NCBI GenBank assembly: GCA_934045075.1 | Contig: OW203732.1 | Location: 4,133,501-4,197,500, forward strand | Source: Yponomeuta sedellus | Taxonomy: Eukaryota; Arthropoda; Insecta; Lepidoptera; Yponomeutidae | Length of the DNA: 64,000 nucleotides | Direction: 5' to 3' | Part shown: positions 51,895 through 62,967 of the stretch, one piece after another | Layout: the number at the start of each line of letters is the position of its first letter | Position numbering within the stretch: the stretch's first letter is position 1 | The notes under the pieces: generated by a model | What the model saw: the letters and a program-made list of their open reading frames with translations, nothing else | What the model was told of the DNA's origin: nothing | The model's database searches: none | Program-made: the position numbers and the translations under genes

Positions 51895-54740
51895 TTCAGA
51901 TTCAGATTCAGATTCCTTTATTGCCATAATCATGTGTTATTACAGTTCTTATATGTAATTTAAGATGTACATGACACCCTGCAAGGGCACTGCAATATAA
52001 CTTAATTTAATTTAACTTAACTAATTGTTCGCTTATAACTATCTATTACATATTTACATATATTTTTCTTTCAATTGTGTAGTTTTAACATTTATCATTG
52101 AAAAATTCTTGAAGAGAATAGTAACATTTCTGGCCCAAGTACTTATTGAGGGTTATTTTAAACAAATTATCGTCTTCTATATTTTGCATATGATAAGGTA
52201 TAGCATTGAAAACTTTTGCTGCCATTGAGTGGGGACCAGAGTTTACTATTTCGAGCTTGGCAGTCTTGGTGGCTAGCTGTTGTCGAGGTCTAAGACACTC
52301 AGGGCGATCATGTTGTGGAAAAATTGGCCTATTGTTCCTAACAAAAATGCCGATTTCTAAAATATAGACCGCTGTCATAGTTAAAATGTTATATTCCACA
52401 AAAAATCTTCTACAGCTCGTCATCGCGTCTATATTAGCCAGAATTCTAATACATTTCTTTTGTAATACAAAGACGTCTTTTGCATTCGTGCTATTGCCCC
52501 AAAGAATTATACCATACCTAAGCCAAGCTTGTGCGTATGCATGATAAGCACATGTTGCCGTCTTGAGATCTGTAGTTTTCTTTAGCTCTGATAGGGCATA
52601 TATAAAGCTTGAGAGCTTACTAGTTACCTTTAGAATGTGGCTTTTCCAATTTAAATTACTATCTATGTTGATACCTAGGAGACAAGAAGATTCTACATTT
52701 TCAATTAGGGTTCCGTTAAATTTATAGTTTGTAATATCTAAGGGTCGTTTTTGGTAAGGTCTGAATTCTATTAGTTTAGTTTTTTTAAAGTTAATTTTTA
52801 AGTTATGGTCATCTAACCAAGTTTTTATTCCATTTAGGTGTGAATCTAGGTCTATATTTAATTGCTCTACACTTTGACTAGGAAAAATCAGGGATATATC
52901 ATCTGCGAATAGCGTACATGGTATATCAATAGTACTAGGCAGATCATTTATATATATTAAAAATAGTAAACATCCCAGCACGCTACCCTGCGGAATGGAT
53001 TTAGTTAATTCTACCTCATTTGATCGTTTTTTACCGATTTGCCCGGTAGTTGAGTTATAATATTCTATATCAACATATTGTACTCGGTTACGCAAGTACG
53101 ATGAAAACCAGTTGTAGGCCATACCTCTTACTCCCATCCCATAGAGTTTCTTCAAAAGAGCGCCGTATAAGACTCGATCATAAGCTTTGCTCATGTCTAA
53201 AAGAACTCCAATGGCATGTTTTTTTTCGTTTAATATTTTTAAAATCTCGTTAACAAACGTAATTACTGCTGATGTAGTCGATCGACCCTTACGGAAACCA
53301 TTCTGATTATTACTGAAAATATTAAATTTTTCACAAAATTTGTAAATACGTTTGTACATAGCGGATTCAATTATTTTAGAAAAGGTGGGAAGAAGAGCAA
53401 TCGGACGATAATTATTACAATCGCTACGGCTGCCACTTTTGTGCAAAGGTTTTACTATAGTTATTTTTAGTTTTTCTGGTACGATGCCTTGCGCAAAAGA
53501 CTGATTTGTAATAAAAGACAAAGGTGGGGAAAGTTCCATTGCACATTCCTTTATCAGCGTTGGAGGTAACTCATCAAAACCACAACTTCTTTTGTTTTTT
53601 AGTTTACGTATTAATGAAAAAACTTCAGATGGTGTAGTTGGAAGAAGAAATACAGAATTATGCGTTGGAGATAGTACCGGTCGTCCCCCAGGTTGGTTCA
53701 TACCAGGAGCACCTACTGAAGAGAAGTATGCATTAAAAAAATTGGCAATTATGAGGGGGTCATTGGTAGTTTTATTATTTATACTTAATTGTATGTTTGT
53801 TCTTTCTTTTTTCTTGGTTTTATTAGTTCGAATCTTAACTATTTGCCACATAGTTCTTATGACATTATTTGATTTTAATACTTTTTTTTTAAAATGAATT
53901 TTCTTAGCATTGGCTACAGTCTTTTTCAAAAGTTTTTCATATTTTTTGTAATAATTGTTTAAAATTGTGTTGTCTGTTTGCGTGATAAATATTTTTAAAA
54001 GCCGTTTATTTTTACAAGATATTCTTAGCCCTTTAGTCAACCATGTATTTTTATGATCATTTTTAATAGTAATTTTGGATTTTGGAATAGTCTTGTCTAA
54101 GATAATTGTAACTCTTTGAAGGAATTTGTCATAGTTTTTATTAACAGATTCCTCTGTATCAAAAATAGTGTTCCAGTTAACTTTACTAACTTCTAATTTA
54201 AATTCTTGAATTTTACGTTCGCTAAAAATTCTTTCAAATGTAAACCATTGCTCTTTATTATCTTTATTATTGTAAGGTAAGCTTATAAAAACTCCTTTGT
54301 GATCCGAAAAACCTAACTCTTTAACCCTTGCTGTAGCTTTGAGACTTGGATCATGTACGTTGTTGAAAACTAGGTCAATGCATGTAGAGGTGTTTAGCGT
54401 TACCCTTGTTGGTTCGTTTACCAGTTGCAAGAAGTTGAAGCTTTTCATTAAGTTCAATAGGCTTGTCGTTAGGTTATTTTGTTCGAGGATGTTTATATTG
54501 AAATCCCCGCCTATAATAATATTTTTAATTTTATCTTTAATCATTAATAATTGCAAGAGCTTTGAAAGCGATTCATAAAACATATCAGGTTGCCTCTTAC
54601 TATCTGGCCAATATAAAGCTATTAATACCACATTTATTTTGGGCATCTCTATTGCGCATATTTCAAATATAGACTCCACAGCCAAATTTAAGATATCAGT
54701 TCGTTCTTTGCAGTCTTCACCATTTTTTAATAGAATTTAA
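51895..54740 (-). mobile_element. LINE (CR1/Jockey-like), 5'-truncated, with (GAATCT)n tail
   Basis: The minus-strand element runs from a truncated endonuclease near 54740 through RT to a 3' UTR of about 190 bp. The 3' end reads AATAAAGG then GAATCT repeated, at 51934-51895. There is no ORF1 and no N-terminal endonuclease part. Such 5' truncation is usual for LINE insertions made by target-primed reverse transcription. No target duplication was found. Confidence 0.85.
52085..54685 (-). CDS. LINE endonuclease (partial) and reverse transcriptase, intact frame
   Basis: 866 codons without a stop. Residues 1-135 are the C-terminal half of an APE-type endonuclease: GDFN at 60-63, IDLVF near 103 and SDH at 127-129. 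The reverse transcriptase covers about 400-680: NNYRPIALL at 424, LDMSKAYD at 496, IPQGSVLG at 564 and catalytic FADD at 593-596. The tail from about 700 (WLRYGIILWGN, QKKCIRIL) is typical of CR1/Jockey-like LINEs. The frame stays open upstream to about 54738 without a Met, so the listed start is an arbitrary internal codon. It is a mobile-element protein, not a cellular gene. Confidence 0.88.
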   Translation of the reverse strand: MAVESIFEICAIEMPKINVVLIALYWPDSKRQPDMFYESLSKLLQLLMIKDKIKNIIIGGDFNINILEQNNLTTSLLNLMKSFNFLQLVNEPTRVTLNTSTCIDLVFNNVHDPSLKATARVKELGFSDHKGVFISLPYNNKDNKEQWFTFERIFSERKIQEFKLEVSKVNWNTIFDTEESVNKNYDKFLQRVTIILDKTIPKSKITIKNDHKNTWLTKGLRISCKNKRLLKIFITQTDNTILNNYYKKYEKLLKKTVANAKKIHFKKKVLKSNNVIRTMWQIVKIRTNKTKKKERTNIQLSINNKTTNDPLIIANFFNAYFSSVGAPGMNQPGGRPVLSPTHNSVFLLPTTPSEVFSLIRKLKNKRSCGFDELPPTLIKECAMELSPPLSFITNQSFAQGIVPEKLKITIVKPLHKSGSRSDCNNYRPIALLPTFSKIIESAMYKRIYKFCEKFNIFSNNQNGFRKGRSTTSAVITFVNEILKILNEKKHAIGVLLDMSKAYDRVLYGALLKKLYGMGVRGMAYNWFSSYLRNRVQYVDIEYYNSTTGQIGKKRSNEVELTKSIPQGSVLGCLLFLIYINDLPSTIDIPCTLFADDISLIFPSQSVEQLNIDLDSHLNGIKTWLDDHNLKINFKKTKLIEFRPYQKRPLDITNYKFNGTLIENVESSCLLGINIDSNLNWKSHILKVTSKLSSFIYALSELKKTTDLKTATCAYHAYAQAWLRYGIILWGNSTNAKDVFVLQKKCIRILANIDAMTSCRRFFVEYNILTMTAVYILEIGIFVRNNRPIFPQHDRPECLRPRQQLATKTAKLEIVNSGPHSMAAKVFNAIPYHMQNIEDDNLFKITLNKYLGQKCYYSLQEFFNDKC

Positions 54741-54744
54741 ATTT

Positions 54745-55570
54745 AATAGAAGAGGTTTGCTGGAAGAAATCTCTTATAGACATAAACTCGCATTTGTACG
54801 TGTTATTTTTATATGTAATGTCCTATTTAATGTTTCATATGCAATAACGTATAATAATAATAAAAATACAATTCGTATTAATGTCGGGGATCTGCACGTA
54901 GTTTCACTGATCGACTTAAAAATCTAAGTTGATATGATTGCGTGTGCGCATTTTTTATTAAATGAATGGGTTTAGCTCATGAGTCTACGTAAAAGATGAT
55001 GATACAGCGTCCACTGGCACCTTCACTCTCACTAGATAGGTAGAGCTGGGATTTGTTCTTAGATGGAGTGGCTTGCTGAGCACCTGTAAAGGTTTTTACG
55101 ATGGATCAGAGCGAAAAATAATAACACAATTTTTTGCAAGGACTGAGATATGTACGATCTGACAGGTCCACCAGAGTTAAGTAGGTAACCTACTATGTTT
55201 AATATTATATTTATGTTATACAAAAAAAATGATTCCAGAAACAGCAGTAACGAAATATAAAATACAATTGGTGACCTTTTCGCTGATAGCAAAAAATTGT
55301 ATTAGCGACCTAATACTATTTTTTGCATATTTATCGTTTTGTTATGTCGTTATAATACTTTAAGTCATTAAATACAGTTTTTTTACGCTACTTGCTTACT
55401 CTTGCTGATGTTAAAATTCAATTTTAATCCATTCATGGCTATAAATTACAGTCAGTACAATGATTATTGATAAAAGTACATGTATAATTTTGCCGAGAGC
55501 CGCATTCAATATCGTCATATTACGATATTCACATTAATATCGTAATAATTATACTTATTATCGAATATAA
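54745..55570. other. AT-rich interval between LINE and SINE debris
   Basis: Only a 40-bp minus piece of the GACGCTGTATA repeat (55000-55040) was recognised. Confidence 0.4.
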
Positions 55571-55734
55571 AACAAAATAAAATTGTAGGGTTGTCTGGAA
55601 TAGATCGCTCTTAGCGATAAGACCGCCAATTGTATAAAATTACTTAGATTAAGAAACCATGGTTGTATTATTTTTCTGGTTGTGCAATAAAGTGTTTTCT
55701 ATCTATCTAATAATTATATAATTTAATAATTATT

Positions 55735-55905
55735 TTTATTTTTAATGCACTAACCCGTGCTAAGGAACAAATTAAAAAAAAAAATTTTAGCCTCTAAATA
55801 GGTTTTTAAATTCCTAATTGATGTTCATCTTCCCCATTACTGTGTATTTTTTATGTGTGTGCATTCGTGGCAATTGAAATAAATGTTTTCTTTCTTTCTT
55901 TTTAA
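55735..55905 (+). repeat. Fold-back SINE scrap fused to a retroposon 3' end
   Basis: The SINE arm (AATGCACTAACCCGTGCTAA) and tail are followed by CCTAATTGATGTTCATCTTC and an end TTTTCTTTCTTTCTTTTT. The same junction is at 51203-51335. Confidence 0.72.
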
Positions 55906-56036
55906 TGTTTTCAATTATTTATATTAAATTTATCTACCTATGATTTTATGAATAAATTTAATTTTATAGTATCTTTCATTGTTATTTATTGCACAATTCA
56001 TCAAAATAATACAAAATATTCTTGAAACAAGCTACC

Positions 56037-56200
56037 TGTGGCGTTAAGCCAAGTCAGAGGCCTTAGGGCGGCTTGAAAACTTCTGACAGTAAAACCAGCC
56101 ACTAGTCTTGCAGGCCTTCACCAATCCGGACTTGGCCCCCGTGGAGGAGTATGGCCTATACCTTCGTGGGGATATAGTGGGTTGATGATGACGATGATGA
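56037..56200 (+). mobile_element. 5S-rRNA-like SINE, 3' part with GATGAT tail
   Basis: GTTAAGCCAAGTCAGAGGCC to GGGTTGATGATGACGATGAT. Confidence 0.66.
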
Positions 56201-56416
56201 TGATATTAATGATGGAGCTTTCTATACCGGTTTAGAAGATAGAGCTGTCTACGACACAGCATACACACGTTGGCCCTTCACGGCCATCGTATGAGAGTAG
56301 CAGCGACGACCGGCCATTTTTTGTTTTACTTTTTTCTGATGCATCCGTAAGGAGCAGAGGTGCAATTATCGCTTAGCGTTTTATTTCTCATATTTTAATG
56401 AAACAATATACAGTCC

Positions 56417-56484
56417 GGATAGCCAGAGGTTGCGGGTTCGAATCCCGGCATGGGTGAAATTTTTAGCCTCTAAATAGGTTTTTA
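56417..56484 (+). mobile_element. Fold-back tRNA-like SINE, 68-bp stub with 12-bp target duplication
   Basis: AATATACAGTCC at 56405-56416 and 56485-56496. It begins in the anticodon loop (GGATAGCC) and ends AAATAGGTTTTTA, so it is a 5'-truncated retroposed stub. Confidence 0.78.
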
Positions 56485-56619
56485 AATATACAGTCCACTC
56501 TCTCTCTCTCTGTTTATTAGCAACTGGCCTATCTACAGCTCTTTATAGATCAGACAGACATACATACGCCGTAGACATAGAACTTCGTTACACATTTTAA
56601 ACTTTAGCGACTTGTGTCG

Positions 56620-56790
56620 CAACACTAATAGTGTTTTGTGATGGCTGATTGAGGGTAGTCTGGAACCTTATTAGCCGAAGATGCGAGCGGGCTGCAGCCA
56701 TCAGTCTTCTCGTCACCACAATGACTGTAACGTCGTCCAAACGTCGAGGTAAAATAGCAATAAATTACTACGCGATTAAGCCCCGAAAAT
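56620..56790 (+). repeat. Interspersed repeat with ACGTCGAGGTAAAATAGC, plus copy
   Basis: Plus copy of 44195-44420 with a 30-bp shorter middle. Confidence 0.65.
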
Positions 56791-56808
56791 ATTCTGATAA
56801 TAGAACTT

Positions 56809-56940
56809 CGATGGTTGGACGACATCGTGAGGGTTGCGGGCCAGAGATGGACCAGGTTAGCACAGGACCGTGAGGAATGGCGCAATAAAAGGAGGCCTAT
56901 GCCCAGCAGTGGGTTGATGTGGGCTGATTATAGATAGATA
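56809..56940 (+). mobile_element. LINE ORF2 C-terminal fragment with GATA tail
   Basis: The open frame RWLDDIVRVAG...WTRLAQDREEWRNK ends at TAG 56935-56937 and runs into GATA repeats. The codons after the DREEW block differ from the usual AQQW ending because of a frame change. Confidence 0.7.
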
Positions 56941-56959
56941 TAGATAGATAGAATTTCGT

Positions 56960-57199
56960 AAGAAACCTATTTAGAGGCTAAAAATTCCACCCATGCCGGG
57001 ATTCGAACTCGCGACCTCTGGTTATCCGTGCCAGCGCTCTTTCTAACTGAGCTAATGGGCTACTCCTCAGTAAGAAAGAGCGCTGGCACGGATAATCAGT
57101 GGTTATGGGTTCAAATCCCTGCATGGGTGGAATTTTTAGCCTCTAAATAGGTTTTTTAAAATTGTCCTTAGCACGGGTTAGTGCATTAAAAATATTATA
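56960..57199. mobile_element. Fold-back tRNA-like SINE, head-to-head pair
   Basis: A minus tRNA-like half (56962-57060) meets a plus half (57074-57195) with almost no spacer. The flanks ATAGAATTTCGT (56948-56959) and ATAGAACTTCGT (57200-57211) differ by one base. Confidence 0.72.
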
Positions 57200-57299
57200 A
57201 TAGAACTTCGTTTCTACTGAATACCGTTAAGTAAATGAAATCTCGTATTACTTTTTATTGATCAGGAAAAAAACAAAATGAAGAATAAATAATGATAAT

Positions 57300-57495
57300 A
57301 ATAATAATTTCCACACAACACAATCACTTGATCTGGTCCTAAACTAGGATACCCTGTTCTATGATAACCAGGCAAGGACGTCACAAACATAAAAATACAC
57401 CCAGACTGAGGCCACTTGTACAACCGTACGGCGACACTCAGTTAGAACCATACCTAGCGCCTTAACGGCTAGACTAACAAGGCTGACCAATTGAC
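57300..57495 (-). mobile_element. tRNA-derived SINE (family B)
   Basis: Minus copy next to the 3' end of the LINE at 57640. The tRNA-like head is diverged. Confidence 0.67.
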
Positions 57496-57844
57496 TGACG
57501 GCCAAAGTCCATTAGCGGAGAGGGACCGGAAGAAATGAAGACGGAACCCTAAAACTTAGTCTTAATTAGACATCTTTTTCTAGCTCGGCTACCGATCTGC
57601 TCGATTTCGCGTTTAATTATTTATTTCTACTACTTATGAAATTGTTTATTTGCACGAAAAGTGGTACATTAGGCTGGTACTAATAAATAAGTTTCTTCAC
57701 AATTCACCTTCTTAGGCATGCAAAAATTGAATTAAATTAAATATGTTAAGTGTCAAAGTTTGTAAGGTTTTTCAGGAGATAATCATAGTGTACATAATTA
57801 TATTGACTAAGTCCTACATAATAATTATTAATTTTTTTACATAT

Positions 57845-59320
57845 TTATTTTATGTCAATATATTTAATGTCAAGGTATTCTACAGCTGAATAAAAGCATT
57901 TTTCTACTAGCCATTTGTGCAATTTCCTTTTAAATTGGACTAAAGGTAGCTCTTTTAGTAATTTTGGTAGGCGGTTGTATATTTTTATCAGCATTCGATA
58001 GCAGCTTCTTTGGCAAAATTCTGTTTTACAAGGGGGGCCCACGATTTTATTTGGGTATCTTGTATTAAAGCTGTAAACTTCGCAGTACGTTTTAAATATG
58101 TTTCTATGACTGTGAGCAAAGCAAGCCATTTCATAGATGTAGAGACTAGGCAAAGAAAGAATATTTAGTTTCTGAAACAGAGGTTTGCACGAGTCTAGAG
58201 GGGCTGCGCCGCACAATGCCCGTATGCAACGTTTTTGGATTATAAATACCCTATTTATGTCTCTGGCGTTTCCCCAAAGTATGAGGCCGTATCTCAGAAC
58301 TGATGCCACATATCCATGGTATGCTATTAGAGCTGTAGATATGTCAGCTGTTTTTTTAAGCCTACGGAGAGCGTAAACGAACCTATCTAGTTTGCTACAG
58401 ACTTTTTCTAAGTGTGGAAGCCAGGTGCAGATTTCATCTACGACGATGCCTAAGAAGGTCGTAGATGGCGTATTTTCTAATGTTGTGTTGTTACACTTGA
58501 CCGTTATATGTCGATGTCTCATTTTTTTGTTTTTAAATTGTATGTATTTTGTTTTCTTCTCGTTAACTTTTAAATTATTTGCACTCAACCAGTCTGTTAT
58601 TTCATCTATTGTTTTATTTACGTCAGTTTCAAAGTTCATATCGTCAATACATTTAATTATCACTGAATTGTCATCTGCGTAAAGGACACATTTGTTTTTG
58701 GTTATTTCCGGTAGGTCATTTATATATAATAAGAAAAGCAAAGGGGACAAAATCCCTCCTTGAGGAACGCCGCATTCATTTGTGTCTGGAGTAGACGTGT
58801 GTACTTGCAATTCATTATTTTTAGAAAGTGTTGTAATTTCCACGATTTGCTTGCGGTCAGATAAGTAACTATGTAGCCATTCCCAGGCTACCCCTCTGAT
58901 TCCATATTTCTCACATTTTTCTAACAATATTTTATGCGACACGAAGTCAAATGCCTTAGACATATCAAAAAAGATCACGGCTGCAGGTTTTCCTTTGTCA
59001 ACGTGTTCAACAACTTCTGTGATTAGCTGAAATCCGGCTAGGCTTGTAGATTTATTTTTTTGGAAACCGTTTTGTTCGACTTTAATTATCTTGTGTTTGA
59101 GCAAAAAGTTGTTTATTCTTTTTTCCATAGCTTTCTCATAAATTTTGGAGAAAATACTAATGAGGGCTATGGGCCGGTAGTTATTAATGTCCGTTTTATC
59201 GTCTTTTTTGTACAGAGGTTTGGTTGTACAATAGTAAACTTTAGGGCCGTCGGATATTTGCCCATTGTGAAGGATAAGTTTACTAGGTGGCACAGAATGT
59301 CGATAAGGTAGAGTGCACAT
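57845..59320 (-). pseudogene. LINE reverse transcriptase, C-terminal part
   Basis: About 457 of its 491 codons are genuine: INNYRPIAL near residue 45, FFDMSKAFD at 117-125, VPQGGILSP at 185-193 and catalytic YADD at 214-217. The C-terminal LRYGLILWGN and QKRCIRAL blocks are as in the other LINE. The first 34 codons overlap the previous fragment out of frame and are not real coding sequence. Confidence 0.84.
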
Positions 59321-60186
59321 GATTTTATTATTTTAGTGTTCACCTCATCAAAACCAACGGAATTTGTCATGTTTAGTGATTTAATAATTGTCATCATTTC
59401 TTTATTGTCACAAGGAGATATGTATATAGATTCATAGATTTGGTTTATTAATTTCGTTATTTGCTTTGTGGGTTTTGATTTAATTTCTTTATCTAAAAAT
59501 TTTTTATTGAATTCTGTAGCTATGTCTTTTGGATTTGTAATAATTACGTTATTGAGTACAATTTTTTCTATGTTATTTTTTTGTTGACCTTGGTAATTGT
59601 CTTTTATTATAGTCCAGGCTGCCTTACATTTATTTTTTGAGCTTAACATATGATTTTTATTTGCTGACGACTGTGCTCTGTATATACATTTTTTTAGTGC
59701 TTTCGAGTACGTTAGGTAGTTATGTTTGTCTTGTTGTGTTTTTGTAGTATAGAACCTGTACCTAAGATATCGACTTTTCCTGCAAGATAGTTGAATACCG
59801 GGTGTTACCCACTTAAGACCGTTAAGGTAAGTTTTTATTTTGACTCTTATAATTGGGAAACACAGATCGTAGAATAATAAAAACAATTCTTTGAATTCTT
59901 CAAACGCTTCATCTGCGTCTTTGGCATTGTATACTTGAGACCATGAGAGTGAACTTAGGCATTCCTTAAATTTTTCAGTGTTAGCTTGACTATAATCCCT
60001 TTTTTTGATATAATAATAGGTTTGTGTTTTAATGGTTTTATCTATAGGGAACGTCATTAATTGGCATGTATTATGGTCGGATAAACCACTTTGTAGAGTT
60101 TGTGATGATTTTATGTCAGAAATATTGCTTGCGATATTGTCAATGCATGTATTTTGTCTGGTGGGTTCTTTAATATGTAGTTGCAT
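59167..60186 (-). pseudogene. LINE endonuclease C-terminus and start of RT
   Basis: 339 codons. TCIDNIAS and SDH (residues 36-38) complete the endonuclease. The middle is the Lys-rich linker. The end reads GFDEVNTKIIK then KFTIVQP, the entry to RT, after which the frame goes wrong near 59216-59226. The following fragment carries the correct continuation (PLYKKDDKTD). Confidence 0.8.
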
Positions 60187-60194
60187 GTTATAGT

Positions 60195-60599
60195 TTAATA
60201 GTATAGAGTTGAGTTCCTTCGTTTCTGTGGTATTTTTAAGACATTTATATTTAAGTCACCACATAATATGACTTTCTTTAAGCGTTTGGTGTTTAGTTTA
60301 TGGAGGAGACCCTCCAACTGGGTAAAAAACAATTTTATGTCTGATGTGGGCGTACGATACACACACAGCACTATGCATTTTATTTGAGGTATTTCAACTC
60401 CACAGCATTCCAAGCATTGCTCTATGGTAAAATCTTTGACAGATGTTAACTCCCTTGCAGTAACATCATTCTTTGTGAAAATACAAACGCCGCCTCTTTT
60501 TTGAAGTTTACGTGAGTATGACGATGTCATTTTATAATCCGTTATATGGGCATTACTTTCTATCCCCAGTCTTAGAAAGGTTTCGCTGAGACAGATCAC
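60195..60599 (-). pseudogene. LINE endonuclease, N-terminal part
   Basis: It contains LSETF and CGDLNIN, the early and middle motifs of APE-type LINE endonucleases, with GGVCIF between. The frame stays open about 18 codons above the listed start. It breaks in the T/A run at about 60233-60237; the next fragment resumes in another frame with matching family sequence, so a one-base indel is likely. Confidence 0.8.
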
Positions 60600-60759
60600 G
60601 TCAATCCGTTGATTTTTTGTATCGAGGTCTTTGAGTAATACTTATACGCAGATGTGCGCAAATAAATGAAGTACTAGGTAGATGCCCGCTTCCGAGTCCA
60701 TTGTTCTTTGTGATCCTTCATCTATCTTATATAGAGAACACTTTATTGTCCATAAAAAG

Positions 60760-61580
60760 GCCTGCGCAGACAAGGGACTATCCCCGGGTATTTTTTTGTC
60801 CGTCGACATAGATCTTTCATAAATTGTATCGAATAACGCACACGAAGAACAAGAAGTACCCCGTACAAAAAGTCCCTCAAGTTACCGAGGACATCAAGAG
60901 ACCGGACTGGACAAAAGTTCGGTGTTTTCTTTTAAAATGAATTAAAATATTTTTTTTATCGGTAGGTACTTCCTCTGGGTTTATGTTGTCCTCTTAAATT
61001 TTGTCAATTGAATTTTAATTCACTCTGTATATAGATTCACCTACTAGGTACCTACATAGATCAAGGTGGCACTCAGGCACCTGAAGCACCTGAGTGAATA
61101 TTATTTTCAGACTTACTACTGAGTATACCCAGCTCTTAATTGACAGAATACTTTTGAGTAAAGGATACTTTTTATTCAAATTATTTAAACAAAGACACAG
61201 CGAAACAGCCATTAAATTGAAATACAGAATAAACATCGGATGGGAATTTAAGTCGGTTAAGTTAATAGGATTTTATCATAAAGCTGTTAATAAAAGGTTA
61301 AATTATTGTTCATTCAATTTATTGAAGTCCTCCATATTCACGTTAGGACGACACGACAGAAAAAAATAAACAATAGAACTTATTTTACCAATGCAACGCG
61401 TTGATGTCTTTTGCACTGCGAAAGTTTTGTAAGAAACGAATGGCAAAGTTATTATAAGAGGACTAATTGCCTCTTTAGTAATTCAGATCATTATAGGCGT
61501 AGTATTTAGTTATCCATATAAGAATTATCATAGCAGCCTTGCCAAGAGACACCATACCTAAGTAGAATCTATATTGTAAT
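60760..61580. other. AT-rich interval, nothing recognised
   Basis: A small hairpin (CTCAGGCACCTGAAGCACCTGAG, 61073-61095) is the only structure seen. No supported frame was found. Confidence 0.4.
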
Positions 61581-61589
61581 TATTGTGTC

Positions 61590-61758
61590 TCTTGGCAAAC
61601 GTAGTGTAGGACGCCGACGAGGTGTAATGACGATCTGCGAAAAACTGCAGGCAGATGCTGGATGCGGCAAGCTAAAAACAGGGCGCTATGGCGGTCATTA
61701 GGGGAGGGCTATGTTCAGCAGTGAACTACATAATATAGCCTGAAGAAGAAAAAGAAAA
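61590..61758 (+). mobile_element. RTE-like LINE 3' end, third copy
   Basis: Same block as 29334-29575, from GGCAAACGTAGTGTAGGACG through GGAGGGCTATGTTCAGCAG to GAAGAAGAAAAAG. It is preceded by an inverted match of TGTCTCTTGGCAA (61546-61596). Confidence 0.7.
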
Positions 61759-61919
61759 TTGGGTGAATAAAAATGCCCACACGCATCCTTTTAACCTAGT
61801 TTTTGACATCGTTTGAAAAATCGTACCGATCACTAATGTTATTACATTTTTATTGCTTGAGAGAAAAGTGGACGGATTTGCATACTATATATTCATAATT
61901 TTAATCCTAACATAATATT

Positions 61920-62140
61920 ATATTATTTTTAATGCACTAACCCGCGCTAAGGACAATTTGAAAAAAAAACCTATTTTAGAGGCTAAAAATTCCACCCATA
62001 TCTACCGGGATCCGGAACCGGAACCCGCGACCTCTGGCTATCCGTGACGTGGCACGCATAGCCAGAGGTCGCGGGTTCAAATCCCGGCATTAGTGGAATT
62101 TTCAGCCTCTAAAATAGGTTTTTAAAATGGTCCTAACACA
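61920..62140. mobile_element. Fold-back tRNA-like SINE, inverted halves
   Basis: A left minus half to TATCCGTG (62045) and a right plus half from GGCACGCATAGCC onward meet head to head. The outer tails are inverted. Confidence 0.66.
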
Positions 62141-62184
62141 ATAGCTAACACACTGAATTTATTAGCATTTGACTGAACATTTAG

Positions 62185-62335
62185 TCAGTCATGAAAGATG
62201 CCTTATGGGCGGCTTGATAACTTCTGTCACTGTCTTACAATCTTCCAACAACGCGGACCTGGCCCCGGAATTTGGCCTAACCTTGGCCTAAGAGACCCGT
62301 GCCCCAGCAGTGGGGTCATAATATACATAAAGACA
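62185..62335 (+). mobile_element. 5S-rRNA-like SINE, 3' part, decayed
   Basis: From GCCTTATGGGCGGCTTGATA to CCCCAGCAGTGGGGTCATAA. Confidence 0.62.
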
Positions 62336-62544
62336 GGTAGGTTTAGCGAGAATTCAAATGAAAATTCAATCTTTCAAGTAACCATTTACATTTTTTCGTT
62401 AATCACTTCTCCCGGGAAATGGGGTATCAAAGAAACTTGTTACAAAAACCGAAAAACCAACTGTTAAATACTCTCAACTCCTAAATAACTCGTTATAGTC
62501 TATATTAAAGTCAGTATTTTAATGTAAATGAAGTCTTATGGGAG

Positions 62545-62670
62545 TTTTTTATCCATTTTTTCTCCAAAATTATCTAGATTTTGAAATGGACACCTATTTT
62601 GAATTGTAACGTTTACGAAAGCCACCGTTTCTGCGCTACTTTAAATAAAACGTTTTCATTTAATTTCATT
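62545..62670 (+). repeat. Second copy of the repeat at 323-440
   Basis: Colinear with 323-440, ending ACGTTTTCATTTAATTTCAT. Confidence 0.62.
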
Positions 62671-62689
62671 TAAAAGTTACATAATTTAC

Positions 62690-62935
62690 CTATGCGGTGG
62701 TAGCTCAGTGGGTAGAACCATGGACTCGCAAGTGAGAGCCCCAGGTTCGATCCCGAGTGCGGGCATGTACCAATGACTTTGTTTAATTTCAAACTTACGT
62801 ACATTTGCGAATTCGCAGTCGCAATACCACACGCTAACGGCGAAAGAAAACATCGTGAGGAAACCCGCGGCTTGGTTGGCTCCACATGTATTGACTAGTC
62901 TTTCCTGTGGGCTAGGCCGACTAAGCTGTCAGGAT
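62690..62935 (+). mobile_element. tRNA-derived SINE (family C)
   Basis: Head GGTGGTAGCTCAGTGGGTAG with B box AGGTTCGATCCCGAG, then ACCAATGACTTTGTTT and ACATCGTGAGGAAACCC. The 3' end contains GGCCGACTAAGCTGTC, repeated inverted at 63208-63223. Confidence 0.72.
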
Positions 62936-62967
62936 GGTATAGGTGCTGGGCAAGCCTACACCATCTA

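Larger units (their letters stand above)
57640..60660 (-). mobile_element. LINE (CR1/Jockey-like), second copy, truncated and frameshifted
   Basis: A minus-strand endonuclease-RT coding region is split over three frames, followed by an AT-rich 3' UTR containing AATAAA-like signals (about 57650-57844). The layout parallels the LINE at 51.9-54.7 kb, with similar C-terminal ends (KCFYSAVEYL here, KCYYSLQEFF there), but the sequence is clearly different. No ORF1 is present, and the 5' end stops inside the endonuclease near 60660. Confidence 0.83.
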
